Made by a program: the position numbers and the translations under genes. A stretch of DNA of 64,000 nucleotides from Theocolax elegans (lineage: Eukaryota > Arthropoda > Insecta > Hymenoptera > Cerocephalidae). Of this stretch, positions 1 through 10,747 are shown piece after piece. Position 1 is the first letter of the stretch. Every line of letters starts with the position of its first letter. Location of the stretch: the NCBI GenBank assembly GCA_026168455.1, contig CM047425.1, positions 23,514,648 through 23,578,647 of the forward strand, written 5' to 3'. Below the pieces are notes generated by a model. That model did not search any database. It saw only the letters and a program-made list of their open reading frames with translations, and was not told the origin of the DNA.

Positions 1-10
1 TGGAGGAGGA

Positions 11-922
11 TTATGGTATAGGGTATCGAAAAGAAAGAATTGGACTATTTTTCCTCTGGAACTTTATACTATTTTTATTTTTATTTGTTACAACACGATA
101 AGTATGTCTTGCGTGGGGTACTCGTGGTACCCTACGTCGTCGCGTTAATAATGCGGGTAGCGCCAATGGTTCTGGCGCTCGGGACATTGCCACGAGCGCT
201 TGACACCCTCTTCTCCGCATATGTAACAGCGTGGGGGCTCGGGATTCTTGCGCCGAGCCTCCTCCCTTGAGCGCTTTTTGGGAACGGAGTTCCGCGAACA
301 AGGCGACACTCTTGGCCTTCTGTTGGGCCCATTGGGCTTCTTTCGTGAGGCGCCTGGCCTCCTTCGTCGCTTGTGCAGCGCGCTGGATAGCCTCCTCACT
401 CGCCTTCTTCGCGGCCTCGAGTTCGACTTGGCGGCGTTCCTCGCGTAGTCGGGCTTGGCGGCGACGGTCTCGTTGGCTTCGCCGGAGGATGTCTAAATAC
501 GCCAGCTGCTCCTTCCGGTCGTCGACATCCTCTCGCCATGCCGCGATGGCCCGGTCTGCTCCTGCTCCGTAGGTGCGACGAAAGTCCGCAAGGGCCCCAT
601 ATGCCCTGCGTTCCTGCGCTTCAGCCTCCAGTTGAGCGGTCCAGGCGGCGTCTAGCTGGGACTCTAGGCTCTCCCAGTCTGCCCAAATATCTCCTGACCA
701 GGCCTGCTCGTCGTGCTCCGACGGCGTAGCCCCCGCCTCCTTGGGGGGTCCTGCGTTAGTCGCTGATGGTAGGCTCGCGGCCAACTTCTCGATTTCCCGA
801 GAAAGCTCCCCTAGGAAGGGCTCTTCCTCGACCCTCTTGCTCAATTGGAGCCCTACTAAGAGGGCTGCTAAATCGCTGGTGGTGGGGTCGATATCCATGA
901 TCCTAGAACAGTCGTAATTCAC
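11..922 (-). CDS. Coiled-coil ORF downstream of pol, element A
   Basis: A 303-residue ORF placed about 0.2 kb after integrase, where errantiviruses carry env. It has no signal peptide, membrane segment or furin site. Residues 1-80 are acidic and polar; roughly 90-220 are a long run rich in Ala, Glu, Arg and Lys with heptad character, strongly coiled-coil-like. The last 80 residues read as low-complexity Arg/Pro sequence. A second minus-strand frame (145-399) carries instead a Cys-x2-Cys zinc-knuckle-like tail ending near 145; the two frames cross at an A-run near 285-292, so the tail used may differ from the one printed by this frame. A similarly placed coiled-coil ORF occurs at 36030-36842 in another family. 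The function is unknown; an accessory nucleocapsid or assembly protein is only a guess. Confidence 0.65.
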   Translation of the reverse strand: MNYDCSRIMDIDPTTSDLAALLVGLQLSKRVEEEPFLGELSREIEKLAASLPSATNAGPPKEAGATPSEHDEQAWSGDIWADWESLESQLDAAWTAQLEAEAQERRAYGALADFRRTYGAGADRAIAAWREDVDDRKEQLAYLDILRRSQRDRRRQARLREERRQVELEAAKKASEEAIQRAAQATKEARRLTKEAQWAQQKAKSVALFAELRSQKALKGGGSAQESRAPTLLHMRRRGCQALVAMSRAPEPLALPALLTRRRRVPRVPHARHTYRVVTNKNKNSIKFQRKNSPILSFRYPIP

Positions 923-1135
923 TTGTCAGGGTTGGCTCCTACTCCTTAAGGATAAAGGGATGGTACTTGGATGGAATTGGGTATGAGGAACGTATTAGGC
1001 TTCCGCTCGGTTTCGAGTCCTACGCGGCGACCAGCTTTTCGTTATTGCGGCCGGTTTAGCTTTCTTGGAGCCTAGCGGACGACCCGGGCGACGTACTATC
1101 CCCGTAGGCGCGGTTCCGGTATCTCCTGACTATCT

Positions 1136-2388
1136 CTATACACTATTTTCGGTGCGATCGGGCGGGTGAACTACGAACGCTGTTTTTCGCGGTCGTCCGG
1201 GTTTACGCTTGGGGGGCACGGTCAGCGCGGTCTGACATTCATTCGCCGGCGCCACGGTGTCTCTCTCGCTTATTTCGGTTACACGCTCGCTCGCATTTAC
1301 AATATTTTCGCTATTTGAGGGCGGACAATTACCCGCCCTTGCGCGTGACGCATCCAACGGTGGAAGAGTTTTCTCGAAGTCGTCTTCTTCCGGGTCTATA
1401 CCCTTTTGGTACGGCTTGAGTTGCTCTGCATGGACGGGAGAATCCGAGTCCCCGTCCCCGTCAATTAACGAATAAGTATTCGTCCCAATAGCTCTCGAGA
1501 CCAAGTACGGTCCCCTGTATTTCGGTGTGAGTTTAGCCGACACGTTATGAGCTGCCGAAGAGAGTACTTCGTTACGTCTCCAGACTAGGTCGCCTGTCTC
1601 GTATTCGACGAAGCGGCGACCTTTGTCGTAGTAAGTCGCTTGCTTCTCCTGGGCCGATTCTGCTCGGTCAGCTGCTGCGTCGTGTAACAATGGTAACCGG
1701 TCTAAGCGTTCTTTCCAATCTTCGAGTGCGGTTTTATTTTCTTTTAGGAGCGCTGCCTTTTCTTCGCGTTTTCTTAACGAGTCGGGAGGCATTGGTTGCC
1801 TGCCGTAGATGAACATCGCTGGGCTTGCTCCCGTCGAACTTTGTATCGACGTATTGTATGCAAACGCGATCTCGTGAAGGTTCGAGTCCCAGTGCTTATG
1901 ATCCTTCTCGATAAACGCGATTAACATGGTTTTTATCGTTCTGTTCACGCGCTCGACTGGGTTCGCCTGTGGGAAGTAGGGGGGAGTAGTCATGTGCTGC
2001 ACCCCGACTTCCTTTAGGTAATCGTCTACGAGACTATTCTTAAATTCTGTCCCGTTATCGGACAAGAACGTCGACGGTACTCCGTATCGGAAGAAAACTC
2101 GGTCCTTTAAATTCTTGAGGATCGTTTGCGCGTTAGCCTTCCTTATGGGTATGCACTCGATCCAGCGGGTAAATAATCTTCGAATATCAAAATGTATTCG
2201 AAGCCTTGGACGCTCCTCGGAAACGGACCCATAACGTCCCCTGCGACAACTTCCCAGGGCCGTTCGATGGTCCGGCGTCCCATTAGTCCTGCAGGTAGGC
2301 GTTGTTCGACCTTGCACTGTTGACAGATCAAACAACATCGGACGTACTCGGCTACATCCCGGTATAAGCGTGGCCAATAATAGTACAA
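1136..2388 (-). pseudogene. Integrase, element A (frameshifted)
   Basis: Integrase inserts the element cDNA into chromosomes. The N-terminal H2C2-type part and the first catalytic Asp (AGDVMGP) lie in one frame (2143-2388). The second Asp (SDNGTEF) and the Glu (PQANPVERVNR) lie in another frame that continues to 1136. The C-terminal part has the GDLVWRRNEVLS and KLTPKYRGPYLV motifs of gypsy integrases, followed by a Pro/Lys/Arg-rich tail (PPKRKPGRPRKT) resembling an AT-hook. The frame break near 2180-2200 separates catalytic residues, so the enzyme is broken as sequenced. Confidence 0.85.
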
Positions 2389-2506
2389 GGCGATACGCTT
2401 ATATGTTTTCTCCCTACCTAGGTGACCCGCCGTGGGCTCGTCGTGTCCTTGTTTTAGAACGAGCGCACGCTTCTCAATCGGGACGACGAGCTTCCATGCT
2501 TCGTCA

Positions 2507-4540
2507 TCACCGAGTGTTGCGGGACAACATTGAATCGGGACGATATGTATACAATCTCCCCGCTATGATTTTCCATTTGGGGAAATCACTAGGGCTTTTC
2601 ATGACTTTATCGTATTGGCCCAGGTACCACTCATCAGTAGTCTCTTGACTCTCGGTCACCGCGCTAACCGATAACTCGTCTCCCTCGCTCATTCGAGAGA
2701 GTGCGTCGGGCACGTGGTTGAGTGCTCCTTTTCGGTACTCTACCTCGTAATCGTACCCTTGTAGCTCCAGGGCCCAACGAGATAGGCGGCCCGTCGGATT
2801 ATGCAGATTGCATAACCACCTGAGACTCGAGTGGTCGGTTATAGCCTTGAACTTATAACCTTCGACATAAGCGCGGAACTTACGAATGGCCCAGATGAGA
2901 GCGAGACACTCTCGCTCTGTGACACTATAATTCCTTTCGCTGTCCGTCATCGTGCGGCTCGCAAATTCGAGTACGCGTTCCTCCCCGTTTATATTTTGTA
3001 CTAACACTGCTCCGAGTCCTGTGTCACTTGCGTCGCATTGGATCACGAACATTTCGTCAAACGAAGGACGGTGTAGGACCGGAGCCGTCGCGATGAGCAT
3101 CTTGCATTGCTCAAATGAGGTCTGTTGTTCCGCTTGCCATTCGTATTTACGGTCTTTCTTCGTTAAAGACGTAAGGGGCTCGGCAATCGTCGCGAAACCC
3201 TTTAAGAATTTCCGATACCACGACGCCATTCCTAGGAACCTCCTCAGCTGCTTAATATTTTTAGGAGCTGGGTAGTCCAATATCGGCTCAATCTTAGAAG
3301 GGTTGGGCCGAAAACCGTCGCGGTTCACTAGTACCCCGAGGTATTTTACCTCCTCCTGGCAAAATACGCTCTTCTCGCGATTGACAGTTAGTCCTGTCTC
3401 CTTGATTCGCAATAGGACCGTCTCAAGTAACTTAACGTGCTCCTCAAAAGTCTCGGACGTAATTATCACGTCATCGAGATAGGAGTATACGTACGGTTCG
3501 AGGCTAGGACCGATGATACAGTCTATCAGCCGCTGGAACGTCGCACCAGCGTTATTGAGTCCATACGGCATTCGTGTAAGTTGGTACAGGCCCATCCCTG
3601 GTACCGTGAAAGCCGTTATCTCGCGAGAGTTGGCATGCAGGGGGATCTGGTGGTACGCGCTACTCAGATCCAGCGTGCTTATATACCGTGCACTTTGTAA
3701 CTTGCGCAGGATGCTATCCATATTCGGGAGGGGATAAGCATCCGGCTTAGTTACTGCATTGATTTTCCTGAAATCGAAGCAAAACCTATATTTGCCATTA
3801 TCCTTACGAACCATGACCACAGGACTAGACCAACTACTAGCCGAAGGCTCGATTATGCCCGCAGCGAGCATTTCATCAACCTGTTCCTTCATTTTATCGC
3901 TAATAGCCTTGGATACTGGATAGCACTTTTGCTTGATTGGGCGAGCTGATCCTACATCGATCGTGTGCTCTGCCAAACTCGTGCATCCGATAGGACTGCC
4001 ACCCGGTCCCAGCATCTGGTCTAGTAGTTTTCGGAGTTGCTCTCTCTCGGCGGGTAGCGCGTCCGCTAAGCCGATTGAGTTGAGAGATGCTATACACGGG
4101 AAATCTACGCCCGCCAACTCCAAGGAGACTGATCTCTTCTCGTCTTTAAAAAGCAAACGGTTCTCTTGTGGAAAGAGGATCGCATTAAACTTCTTAATAA
4201 AATTCACGCCTACATAACAATCAACGTCTAAGTGTGGCATTATACCTATTTTGAGGTCGTGTTTTATACCTGCGACCTCAAACGGCAAGTAGGTATAACC
4301 CGTGACAGGAGAGAAACGTCCGTCTCCTAATTTCGCTCCCTTCCCGCTATCAGGTCGTACTGATTTACCTAATTCATTGGCAATCAGGAGGGCGATCGGT
4401 CCCATGACCGTTCGGGATGCTCCGGGGTCGTACAACGCCCTTAAGCGGTAAGGTCCTACGTTTACCTGTAGCCACCAGCGTCCTACGTCCTGGTCCGACT
4501 CTACACTATCGGAGTCGTCTTCGGACGGTTTCCCTTCCAT
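2507..4540 (-). CDS. Pol polyprotein: protease, reverse transcriptase, RNase H (element A)
   Basis: 677 residues. A retropepsin-like domain begins near residue 20, with DPGAS at 38-42 in the place where DTG or DSG is expected. The reverse transcriptase follows, with the fingers motif MVRKDNGKYRFCFDFR, LDLSSAYHQI, and YLDDV near residue 353 as the catalytic centre. RNase H begins near FVIQCDASDTGLGAVL (about 498), with TERECLALIWAI and TDHSSLRWL. The frame ends just after the tether to integrase; the next part of integrase resumes in another frame, so a frameshift lies near 2510-2560. Gag lies immediately upstream (4554-6674), with only 13 bases between the frames. Confidence 0.92.
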   Translation of the reverse strand: MEGKPSEDDSDSVESDQDVGRWWLQVNVGPYRLRALYDPGASRTVMGPIALLIANELGKSVRPDSGKGAKLGDGRFSPVTGYTYLPFEVAGIKHDLKIGIMPHLDVDCYVGVNFIKKFNAILFPQENRLLFKDEKRSVSLELAGVDFPCIASLNSIGLADALPAEREQLRKLLDQMLGPGGSPIGCTSLAEHTIDVGSARPIKQKCYPVSKAISDKMKEQVDEMLAAGIIEPSASSWSSPVVMVRKDNGKYRFCFDFRKINAVTKPDAYPLPNMDSILRKLQSARYISTLDLSSAYHQIPLHANSREITAFTVPGMGLYQLTRMPYGLNNAGATFQRLIDCIIGPSLEPYVYSYLDDVIITSETFEEHVKLLETVLLRIKETGLTVNREKSVFCQEEVKYLGVLVNRDGFRPNPSKIEPILDYPAPKNIKQLRRFLGMASWYRKFLKGFATIAEPLTSLTKKDRKYEWQAEQQTSFEQCKMLIATAPVLHRPSFDEMFVIQCDASDTGLGAVLVQNINGEERVLEFASRTMTDSERNYSVTERECLALIWAIRKFRAYVEGYKFKAITDHSSLRWLCNLHNPTGRLSRWALELQGYDYEVEYRKGALNHVPDALSRMSEGDELSVSAVTESQETTDEWYLGQYDKVMKSPSDFPKWKIIAGRLYTYRPDSMLSRNTR

Positions 4541-4553
4541 CGTATCGGTTTTA

Positions 4554-6674
4554 TTACATTCTCCCGTCGATACGATTGCGGAAACTGCATTCTCCTTCCC
4601 CCTTCCCGTTTCCCGTGCATTTCGGACAGTTATATCGGAGGTGACCTGGCATGCCGCATCCGAAACAGTATACCTCCTTTGGGACGTTCTCTCTACCGAA
4701 ATCTTTCTTTTTATTCGGGGGAGACTTTCGTCCGTCGTCTACTCTCTTACTCATGTTACTCTGTCCCGAGCCTTGCTTACTCTGAGTGGGACTTCCTCCC
4801 TTTGTCGAACGAGAGTCGTTCGACTTTTGTTGAACGGGAGCGTAACTCTTCCCGCTACCCTGTCGGGAGTTTAGTCGCTCCGTTGAACTCGTTTTCAAGG
4901 AGCGGATCTCCTTGAGCATCTCAGCCATTAGTTCGACTAACGAACGGTCGGTCTTTTTAGTGGTTGTTTCGGTTGCAGCCACTTTAGGTCGACTAGGAGG
5001 ATCTTGACTTGGTTTCCCTGTCCTCGGTTTGAATCCTAGATCAGGGTGTAACATCTTCTCTGGAGGCGGCGGAGGTTGGTATGATATCTCGGCCTCCAGC
5101 GTTAGCTCGGCGTCGCGTGCCTTTTCGAGCAAGTCTCGGATGCTTCGGCATGAGTTACGCTCTATCATACGCTGTAACTCAGGCAGCATGTTTCGGTGTA
5201 GTAAGTCAAGTTGTTGACTTACGCTCGGGATTGGCTGTTGCTTTCGTAACATCGAACCTAAGCACGTTATATAGTTGCGCACGGGTTCGCCTTTCCCTTG
5301 GGTTCGTCGATTCGCATCGCTCGCTAGTCTTTGTTGGTAACGGCGGTCCATGCCGTACCAATCTCTAGCCTCGCGGCAAAACTCCTGCCATGTCGTCCAC
5401 TGGTCTTTATAATCGCGGTACCACGTGGACGCGACACCGGTCATTAGTTCGGCTAGTGCGGGTATTAATTCCTCGTCTGTAAGCCTTGCTAATGTCCTGC
5501 ATTCTTCTACCCTTGTGATGAATAGATCAATGCTATCATCTGGTTCGCCGGTGAATCGCACGTTCCATCGTCGAACTATATTGCCGATATCCCGTGTATT
5601 TGTCGATCCACCGTTGCTCTGCGAGTGGTGCATATTTGCTCTATATGCGCCGCTGGAGAGGTTCCCCCCCTCCCAGGCGTTGCCGATATTTCCAAACGGT
5701 GGTATCGAACCACAGGTGCAACTGGCGCAGTGTGAACGCTGCAATCTAGTTACATTTTGAGCAGATCGGGTATGGTTGTTGCAGGGTTGTTGCGTGTGAT
5801 CCCACGATTCACGCAACGGTGAGGCTTGACTTCGAGAGTGACCTAAGTTCGCGGGTTGTGATAAAATCGGTCTACTCTGGTCGTAATAATTGCATGTGAA
5901 TGTATCCTGAATATTCACTTGCTGCCTCTGGTGTCTATCTTGGTGTTGGGCCCCTAGGTCGGGCCCAATATGTGCACTCTCTGTTGCATTATCAATGCGA
6001 GTGCTCGACGCGATGCCTTGCCTGTTATTTAGTGAGCTACTCCGTACCTCAGCTATCTGAGTTGACAGAGTTTTAATTTGCTCATGTAAGCTTTGCAAAT
6101 AATTTATAAAGCTTACTGGTAGGTTAAACCGTTCGCCTTCGAGACCGTCCAGTGACATAGTCTCGCATATCTGACCGTCGTTTCGTGGTTCGATATTCGG
6201 CGATTCGGTTTCGCTGTCGGTCGCCGATCTCGTATTTCGGTTGACCGAGCGCGTTGGCGAGGGGTTTCTCTGGGTGTTGGCACTGCCGTTAGTGCCAGCT
6301 TGTGGTATTATGTAATCGTGGTCCCTACCGGCTTCATCTAGTAAGATGCTAAGCGGGTGTGTTCTATTGGGATCGTAATCCTGTCCCAGTATAGTCGAAC
6401 TGGACCGTTCTTGACAAGTTTGCTCAATCAAATCTTGTCTCAAATACACGCGGTGTGTATATACTTCATTCTCGTCTTCCGCCTCTGTAGGCTGGAAGTC
6501 CGCCGGGACGTAGTCGCCTTTGAGCCATCGATAAAATCGGGCGCACTGCTCAATGCGGCTACCCGATGTGACTAGCTCCAAGCTAGTCATCATATCTGTC
6601 CTAGTATCGTCGTCTAGGTACATGAGCCATTCTTCTATTTCTCGGTGACCAGACATGATGATGCGCGTGTACAA
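4554..6674 (-). CDS. Gag, element A
   Basis: 706 residues. The N-terminal third is polar with many Ser/Thr/Asn. A capsid-type domain lies around residues 370-540 (RRWNVRFTGEPDDSIDLF, then the WYRDYKDQWTTWQEFC pattern typical of Ty3/gypsy gag). A basic, low-complexity linker precedes a single CCHC zinc knuckle (CFGCGMPGHLRYNC) near residue 678. It packages the element RNA into particles. No frame disruption is seen. Confidence 0.9.
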   Translation of the reverse strand: MYTRIIMSGHREIEEWLMYLDDDTRTDMMTSLELVTSGSRIEQCARFYRWLKGDYVPADFQPTEAEDENEVYTHRVYLRQDLIEQTCQERSSSTILGQDYDPNRTHPLSILLDEAGRDHDYIIPQAGTNGSANTQRNPSPTRSVNRNTRSATDSETESPNIEPRNDGQICETMSLDGLEGERFNLPVSFINYLQSLHEQIKTLSTQIAEVRSSSLNNRQGIASSTRIDNATESAHIGPDLGAQHQDRHQRQQVNIQDTFTCNYYDQSRPILSQPANLGHSRSQASPLRESWDHTQQPCNNHTRSAQNVTRLQRSHCASCTCGSIPPFGNIGNAWEGGNLSSGAYRANMHHSQSNGGSTNTRDIGNIVRRWNVRFTGEPDDSIDLFITRVEECRTLARLTDEELIPALAELMTGVASTWYRDYKDQWTTWQEFCREARDWYGMDRRYQQRLASDANRRTQGKGEPVRNYITCLGSMLRKQQPIPSVSQQLDLLHRNMLPELQRMIERNSCRSIRDLLEKARDAELTLEAEISYQPPPPPEKMLHPDLGFKPRTGKPSQDPPSRPKVAATETTTKKTDRSLVELMAEMLKEIRSLKTSSTERLNSRQGSGKSYAPVQQKSNDSRSTKGGSPTQSKQGSGQSNMSKRVDDGRKSPPNKKKDFGRENVPKEVYCFGCGMPGHLRYNCPKCTGNGKGEGECSFRNRIDGRM

Positions 6675-7927
6675 ATTTGTCGGTCAGTGTGTGTGTTTGC
6701 AAGTAACGAAAATATACGTTAAGGGATACTAAAGAGCGAATACGCTGGTATAGTTCCGTAACTAGATAGTTCGTAATCGACAAGGACCGTCAAAATATAA
6801 ATATCTTATTATATGTGTGAGGAAAGAAAGGGAAAATATATTATTGTTTATTTTCAAATATATGCGCTAATTAAATAATAGCTATGGCGAACTATCTAAG
6901 TGAGAAAAAAAAAATTTTGTACTGAACGGGAACCAGTGTTGTTACTTTTTACTTGTACAACCAAAATTAAGTAAAAATTAACAATTCGTTATAACAAAAA
7001 AAAATCAAGATTATTTTGTAAATTGTTTAATTGCAAATTAATTTTTAAAATTCAAAATTATGAGGAACATAGATTATTCGATTTATGTACGTAAATTTTT
7101 ATGGGAGTGATAATAGAAAAGAAAATAATAATTTAAATACGCGATATCCGTGTTTCAAACGTGGGTGGAATGCCGTTAATTTCAAATAAATGTATAATTA
7201 TTTTATTTATATATATATATACGTCTGTACATACATATAATTGCTTATTCGTAATTACTTTTAAATAATTTATGGGAATTATTTACCATTATTACACAAT
7301 TAAATGTTCAAAAAAAAAGAAAGGTAATATCGAATAATCACTAAAGAAAACAATAACTGAATGGAGAGTTCCCGAAAAGTAATGGTTTGGTTGTTATATA
7401 AATACGTAACACCAATCGACTACAAAGACATGTGTAATATAAATATAACGCTAATATAACTGTATATATAACGCACACACTGAACCGAATTTACTATCTT
7501 GTTCGCTATACAAGATAGTGTAGTAAGTGTGAGAGCGGAATGTTATTTAAAAAAATCAATAAATAATTAAAGAACCGTTGATTCTAAATTGTCTTGAAAA
7601 GGTGTCCAATACTTAACCAATATTGATAAAGTACGAACATGCGTATTTATCCGTGCGAGGAAGTAAAAACAAATTTTACTTTCTCTCTCTCTCGCACTTA
7701 CTATACAAAAATAGTGGGACTGGGAAATACGAATCTCCAGTCTCGCGCCGATGTAAACAACTCGCTTTGTTTACAAAACGCACGCGCGCTCGATACTCTC
7801 TTCGCGAAGTACGTTGGCCTTGACGTTTTCACTACTCGATATATTTAATTTTTCGTTTAGTGAGGTACCCGTTTAGAAAGAAAATACCAAATTTTCTTCT
7901 ATAATCCCGTATACCCAGTGCTAACTA
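6675..7927 (-). other. 5' leader of element A
   Basis: About 1.25 kb of mostly AT-rich sequence between the gag start and the primer site. It contains short microsatellites ((TA)n near 7207-7220) and no coding frame I can support. A short inverted repeat (ACTATCTTG near 7492 and CAAGATAGT near 7510) may form a hairpin. A long AT-rich leader also marks element E at the right of the window. Confidence 0.6.
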
Positions 7928-7938
7928 GTTGGGCGCCA
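7928..7938 (-). other. Primer binding site, tRNA-Lys type
   Basis: On the minus strand TGGCGCCCAAC sits directly after the LTR end (ACA then TGG). This 11-base match is the complement of the 3' end of insect tRNA-Lys; pairing stops after 11 bases. It fixes the orientation and the LTR boundary. Confidence 0.8.
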
Positions 7939-8676
7939 TGTAACGGTGCGTGTCGGGTTTTGTGGGATAATGCGCGGAGATAACGTGAGTAGGGGTAACC
8001 TTGAGATCGCGCGTGACGAACTTACCTTCGCGCGCGATCGGACCTCTCGTGCACTCCGTCAACGGCTCGCCGATACCTCAACAACTACCGTGTACGTTGA
8101 TATGGGCTCCAGAAAGAGCCCACTTCCGGAAGTACGAATCAGGATTGGCAGACGAGTACCGCGGGCTCGTCTGCTTAACGAACTAAGGATCGGGATTCCT
8201 GGGTGAATACGGGATGACGAAATAACACGACTCGTAAGATAAAATGAAATCAAGTTTATTTATTGCTCTGTAGTCCGATACAATAACTAGATCGCGAACA
8301 CGTGAAGTACTACAATCATTCGGGTGACCCGGGCGCAATCGCGGGGGACCATAATCCGGACGCGGGATCGCGGCGCGAAGAGAGTCCGCGAGGATTGCTC
8401 GAGTACGCTATACTCGTCGGGAGGGTAAAAGCTCTAACCTTGCCTTATTACCGGTGAACCTCCTCACGTCTAGAATGTAATGATATGTAGTTGACGACGG
8501 CGTCACTCCAAGGAACTCGAGGACTTTCTCGCTCGGCGGCTCACGTGAGAATGTCTCTCCTCGATTCTCCCTCATTCCCCCTCCCTTCCGTATTACGCGC
8601 GGTCTTACCCGACGGCTGTACAAGCCTCGCGATAGAGAACGTTGACGAGTAGCTCGCGCTATCGTTACTCGTCACA
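7939..8676 (-). repeat. 5' LTR of element A
   Basis: 738 bp; on the minus strand it begins TGTGACGAGTAACG and ends CACCGTTACA, giving the TG...CA ends expected of an LTR, next to the primer site. An AATAAA signal on the minus strand lies near 8256. The other LTR is outside the window, so the boundaries rest on terminal motifs and the primer site only. Confidence 0.75.
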
Positions 8677-10116
8677 AATAAAAAATAAAGATTTAAAAAA
8701 AATAAGTAAAGAGAAAAAAAAATTGCCAAATTATATAATAAATAAATACATATTTTTTACAAATCAATTAATAAAAAATATGTTTTTATTTTGCAATTGA
8801 AAGATGTATTTTTTTAAATATAAAATAAAATAAAATATTAAAAGTTTAAAAAAATTGTACATTCTATAAAAACCCAAAATCATAGCAAAATTTAAAGAAA
8901 AGCAAATCGAAGCTTCATAACTAATCTTTTAAAAGGCTGCTTTAATATTATTATATTTGCATTTAACTTAAAAGAGGTATGAAAAAATATTAATTTATTT
9001 CTTCACTTTCATTAAAGTGCATGTAAAAAAATTAGATAATTAACTTACTTAACCACAATTAAAAAATACTTTTGTAAACTTTTCAATGTTTTCTAGCACG
9101 TTTGTCTGCGTGCATTATTTTTATATATTAATTTATTTATTTATTTACTTATTTTTATTTAAAAATATGACAGGCATATAGCCTATACACAAGTGAAAAA
9201 ATAATAAAAGTAAAACTTAGTAATAGATAGGTGAGCGCCTATTACTATTGTATATTAACTAATTGTAAGTGTCAAAATTTTAAAATAGTTTAAACTTTAG
9301 ATACAGACCCAAAATATCTTCCATGGTGTAAAGAAAATTTTAAGTAAAAATATTAATTTGCACCACAGTTATGCATGTTCAGAAAACAGTTTTTTTTTTC
9401 CTTTTTTCAATTTTTCACCATTTTGGATCTTAAATAAAGTATTACACATTAAATGGGAAAAAGTTTTGAAATGCTCAATAGAATTTTTTATCATTTGCAA
9501 TAATGTGATTGTCTATCGATGGGTCATTTTGTCAGTTTTCATTTTGGTCTGCACAACAGTATCAATATGCCCCAATTTAAATCAGATTCTTTTCTGTAAA
9601 AATAACTTTTCAACAAAGTTTTATTAAATATGGTATGTTGATTCTAACCAATCATATGTTAAATCCAAGATATATAAAATCAAAGATATTGTAAAAATTA
9701 AAAATTGTAAAAATGACACAATTTTAGCACTTGAGTGCATATTTCATTCTATTTAATAGTTATATTCAACAAGTATTGCTCTGGTTGAAACTTTTTTTCA
9801 CATAATTATTTGAATTATATTATGTTCAATTAATAACATTAGCTGATTGAACATGTATTAAACATACATGAACATATAACGGATAAACCTTGTTAATTGT
9901 GTTTTTATATCTTTTCCACCGAATAGTGCTTTTACTTTTTCCCATTTGATGTGTAATAGTTTATTTAAGATCAAAAATGGTGAAAAATTGAAAAAAAGGA
10001 AAATCTGTTTCCTGAACATGCATGACTGTGGTGCAAATTAATATTTTGACACTCATTATGTACTAACATTATTATTATATTTCTTTACACTTGACGTGAA
10101 ATCGCCCATATATTAT
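8677..10116. repeat. AT-rich region with a foldback repeat
   Basis: No gene. Arms at 9349-9463 and 9935-10044 are inverted copies of each other, about 110 bp each (AATATTAATTTGCACCACAG at the outer end). The right end contains GATTTCACGTCAAGTG in inverted form (near 10086-10103), the same terminal motif as the MITE at 48479-49193. The left terminus of that type is missing, so this is probably a truncated relative. Confidence 0.65.
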
Positions 10117-10747
10117 TGTATTATAATAAACCTCTGGAATAAAAACCTCTGGAAAACCAACTGCGTGCGTCCACGCCGCCAGAGGGGGAAACGCCGAAGG
10201 CTGACTGCGTAGGCATCAGCGTCTCGGTAGGCTAAATCGCAGCAATGGGCATCGGTCGGTTGGAGAGGTGGCCGGCCGGTGTTAAGACGCAAACTCAGGA
10301 TAAACGTATCTGCGACACGAGAAGGCAGTGCGCCAAGCAAGGGAGGCAGTGAAAACCTATAGCCCGACGGGAAGTACTATGAATACCTGGATGTAAAGAG
10401 GGTACATCATATAAACCGGGAGGTCGGCGTTCGGATCGCCGATCGTGCACGCCCGGACCGCACGATAGTACCAGGGCCCGGGCTTTCTTCGCCAGTCAGT
10501 CGGGCTGCCCTGTAGCAGCGTGTGTAAAAATTAAACTTGCTGAGGTTGCTCCAGGTGGCACCTGGAAGGGAGGCGGCACTCGGAGGTTTAAATTGTATTT
10601 GACGAGGCCACGATACTTTCAAGGCTCACGGTCAAACCTGTCAAACAACAACTGCTAATAGGTGATCACCGAATAACTTGCTAGAGTTTTATAGCGTCGT
10701 GTAATCAAGAGGATGCACAATGAACACACTAATAACAAACATGAGAA

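Larger units (their letters stand above)
1..8676 (-). mobile_element. Ty3/gypsy LTR retrotransposon A (3' LTR outside window)
   Basis: Read on the minus strand, the order is 5' LTR (7939-8676), primer site, 1.25-kb leader, gag, protease-RT-RNase H, integrase and a coiled-coil ORF. The order RT-RNase H before integrase is that of Ty3/gypsy elements. The left edge of the window cuts the element just after the last ORF, so the polypurine tract and 3' LTR cannot be seen. Pol is split by at least two frameshifts, so this copy looks inactive unless these are sequencing errors. Confidence 0.9.

Noticed and set aside
11..922. Envelope protein of element A
   Set aside because: Position fits env, but there is no signal peptide, furin site or membrane anchor; the protein is a polar coiled coil.
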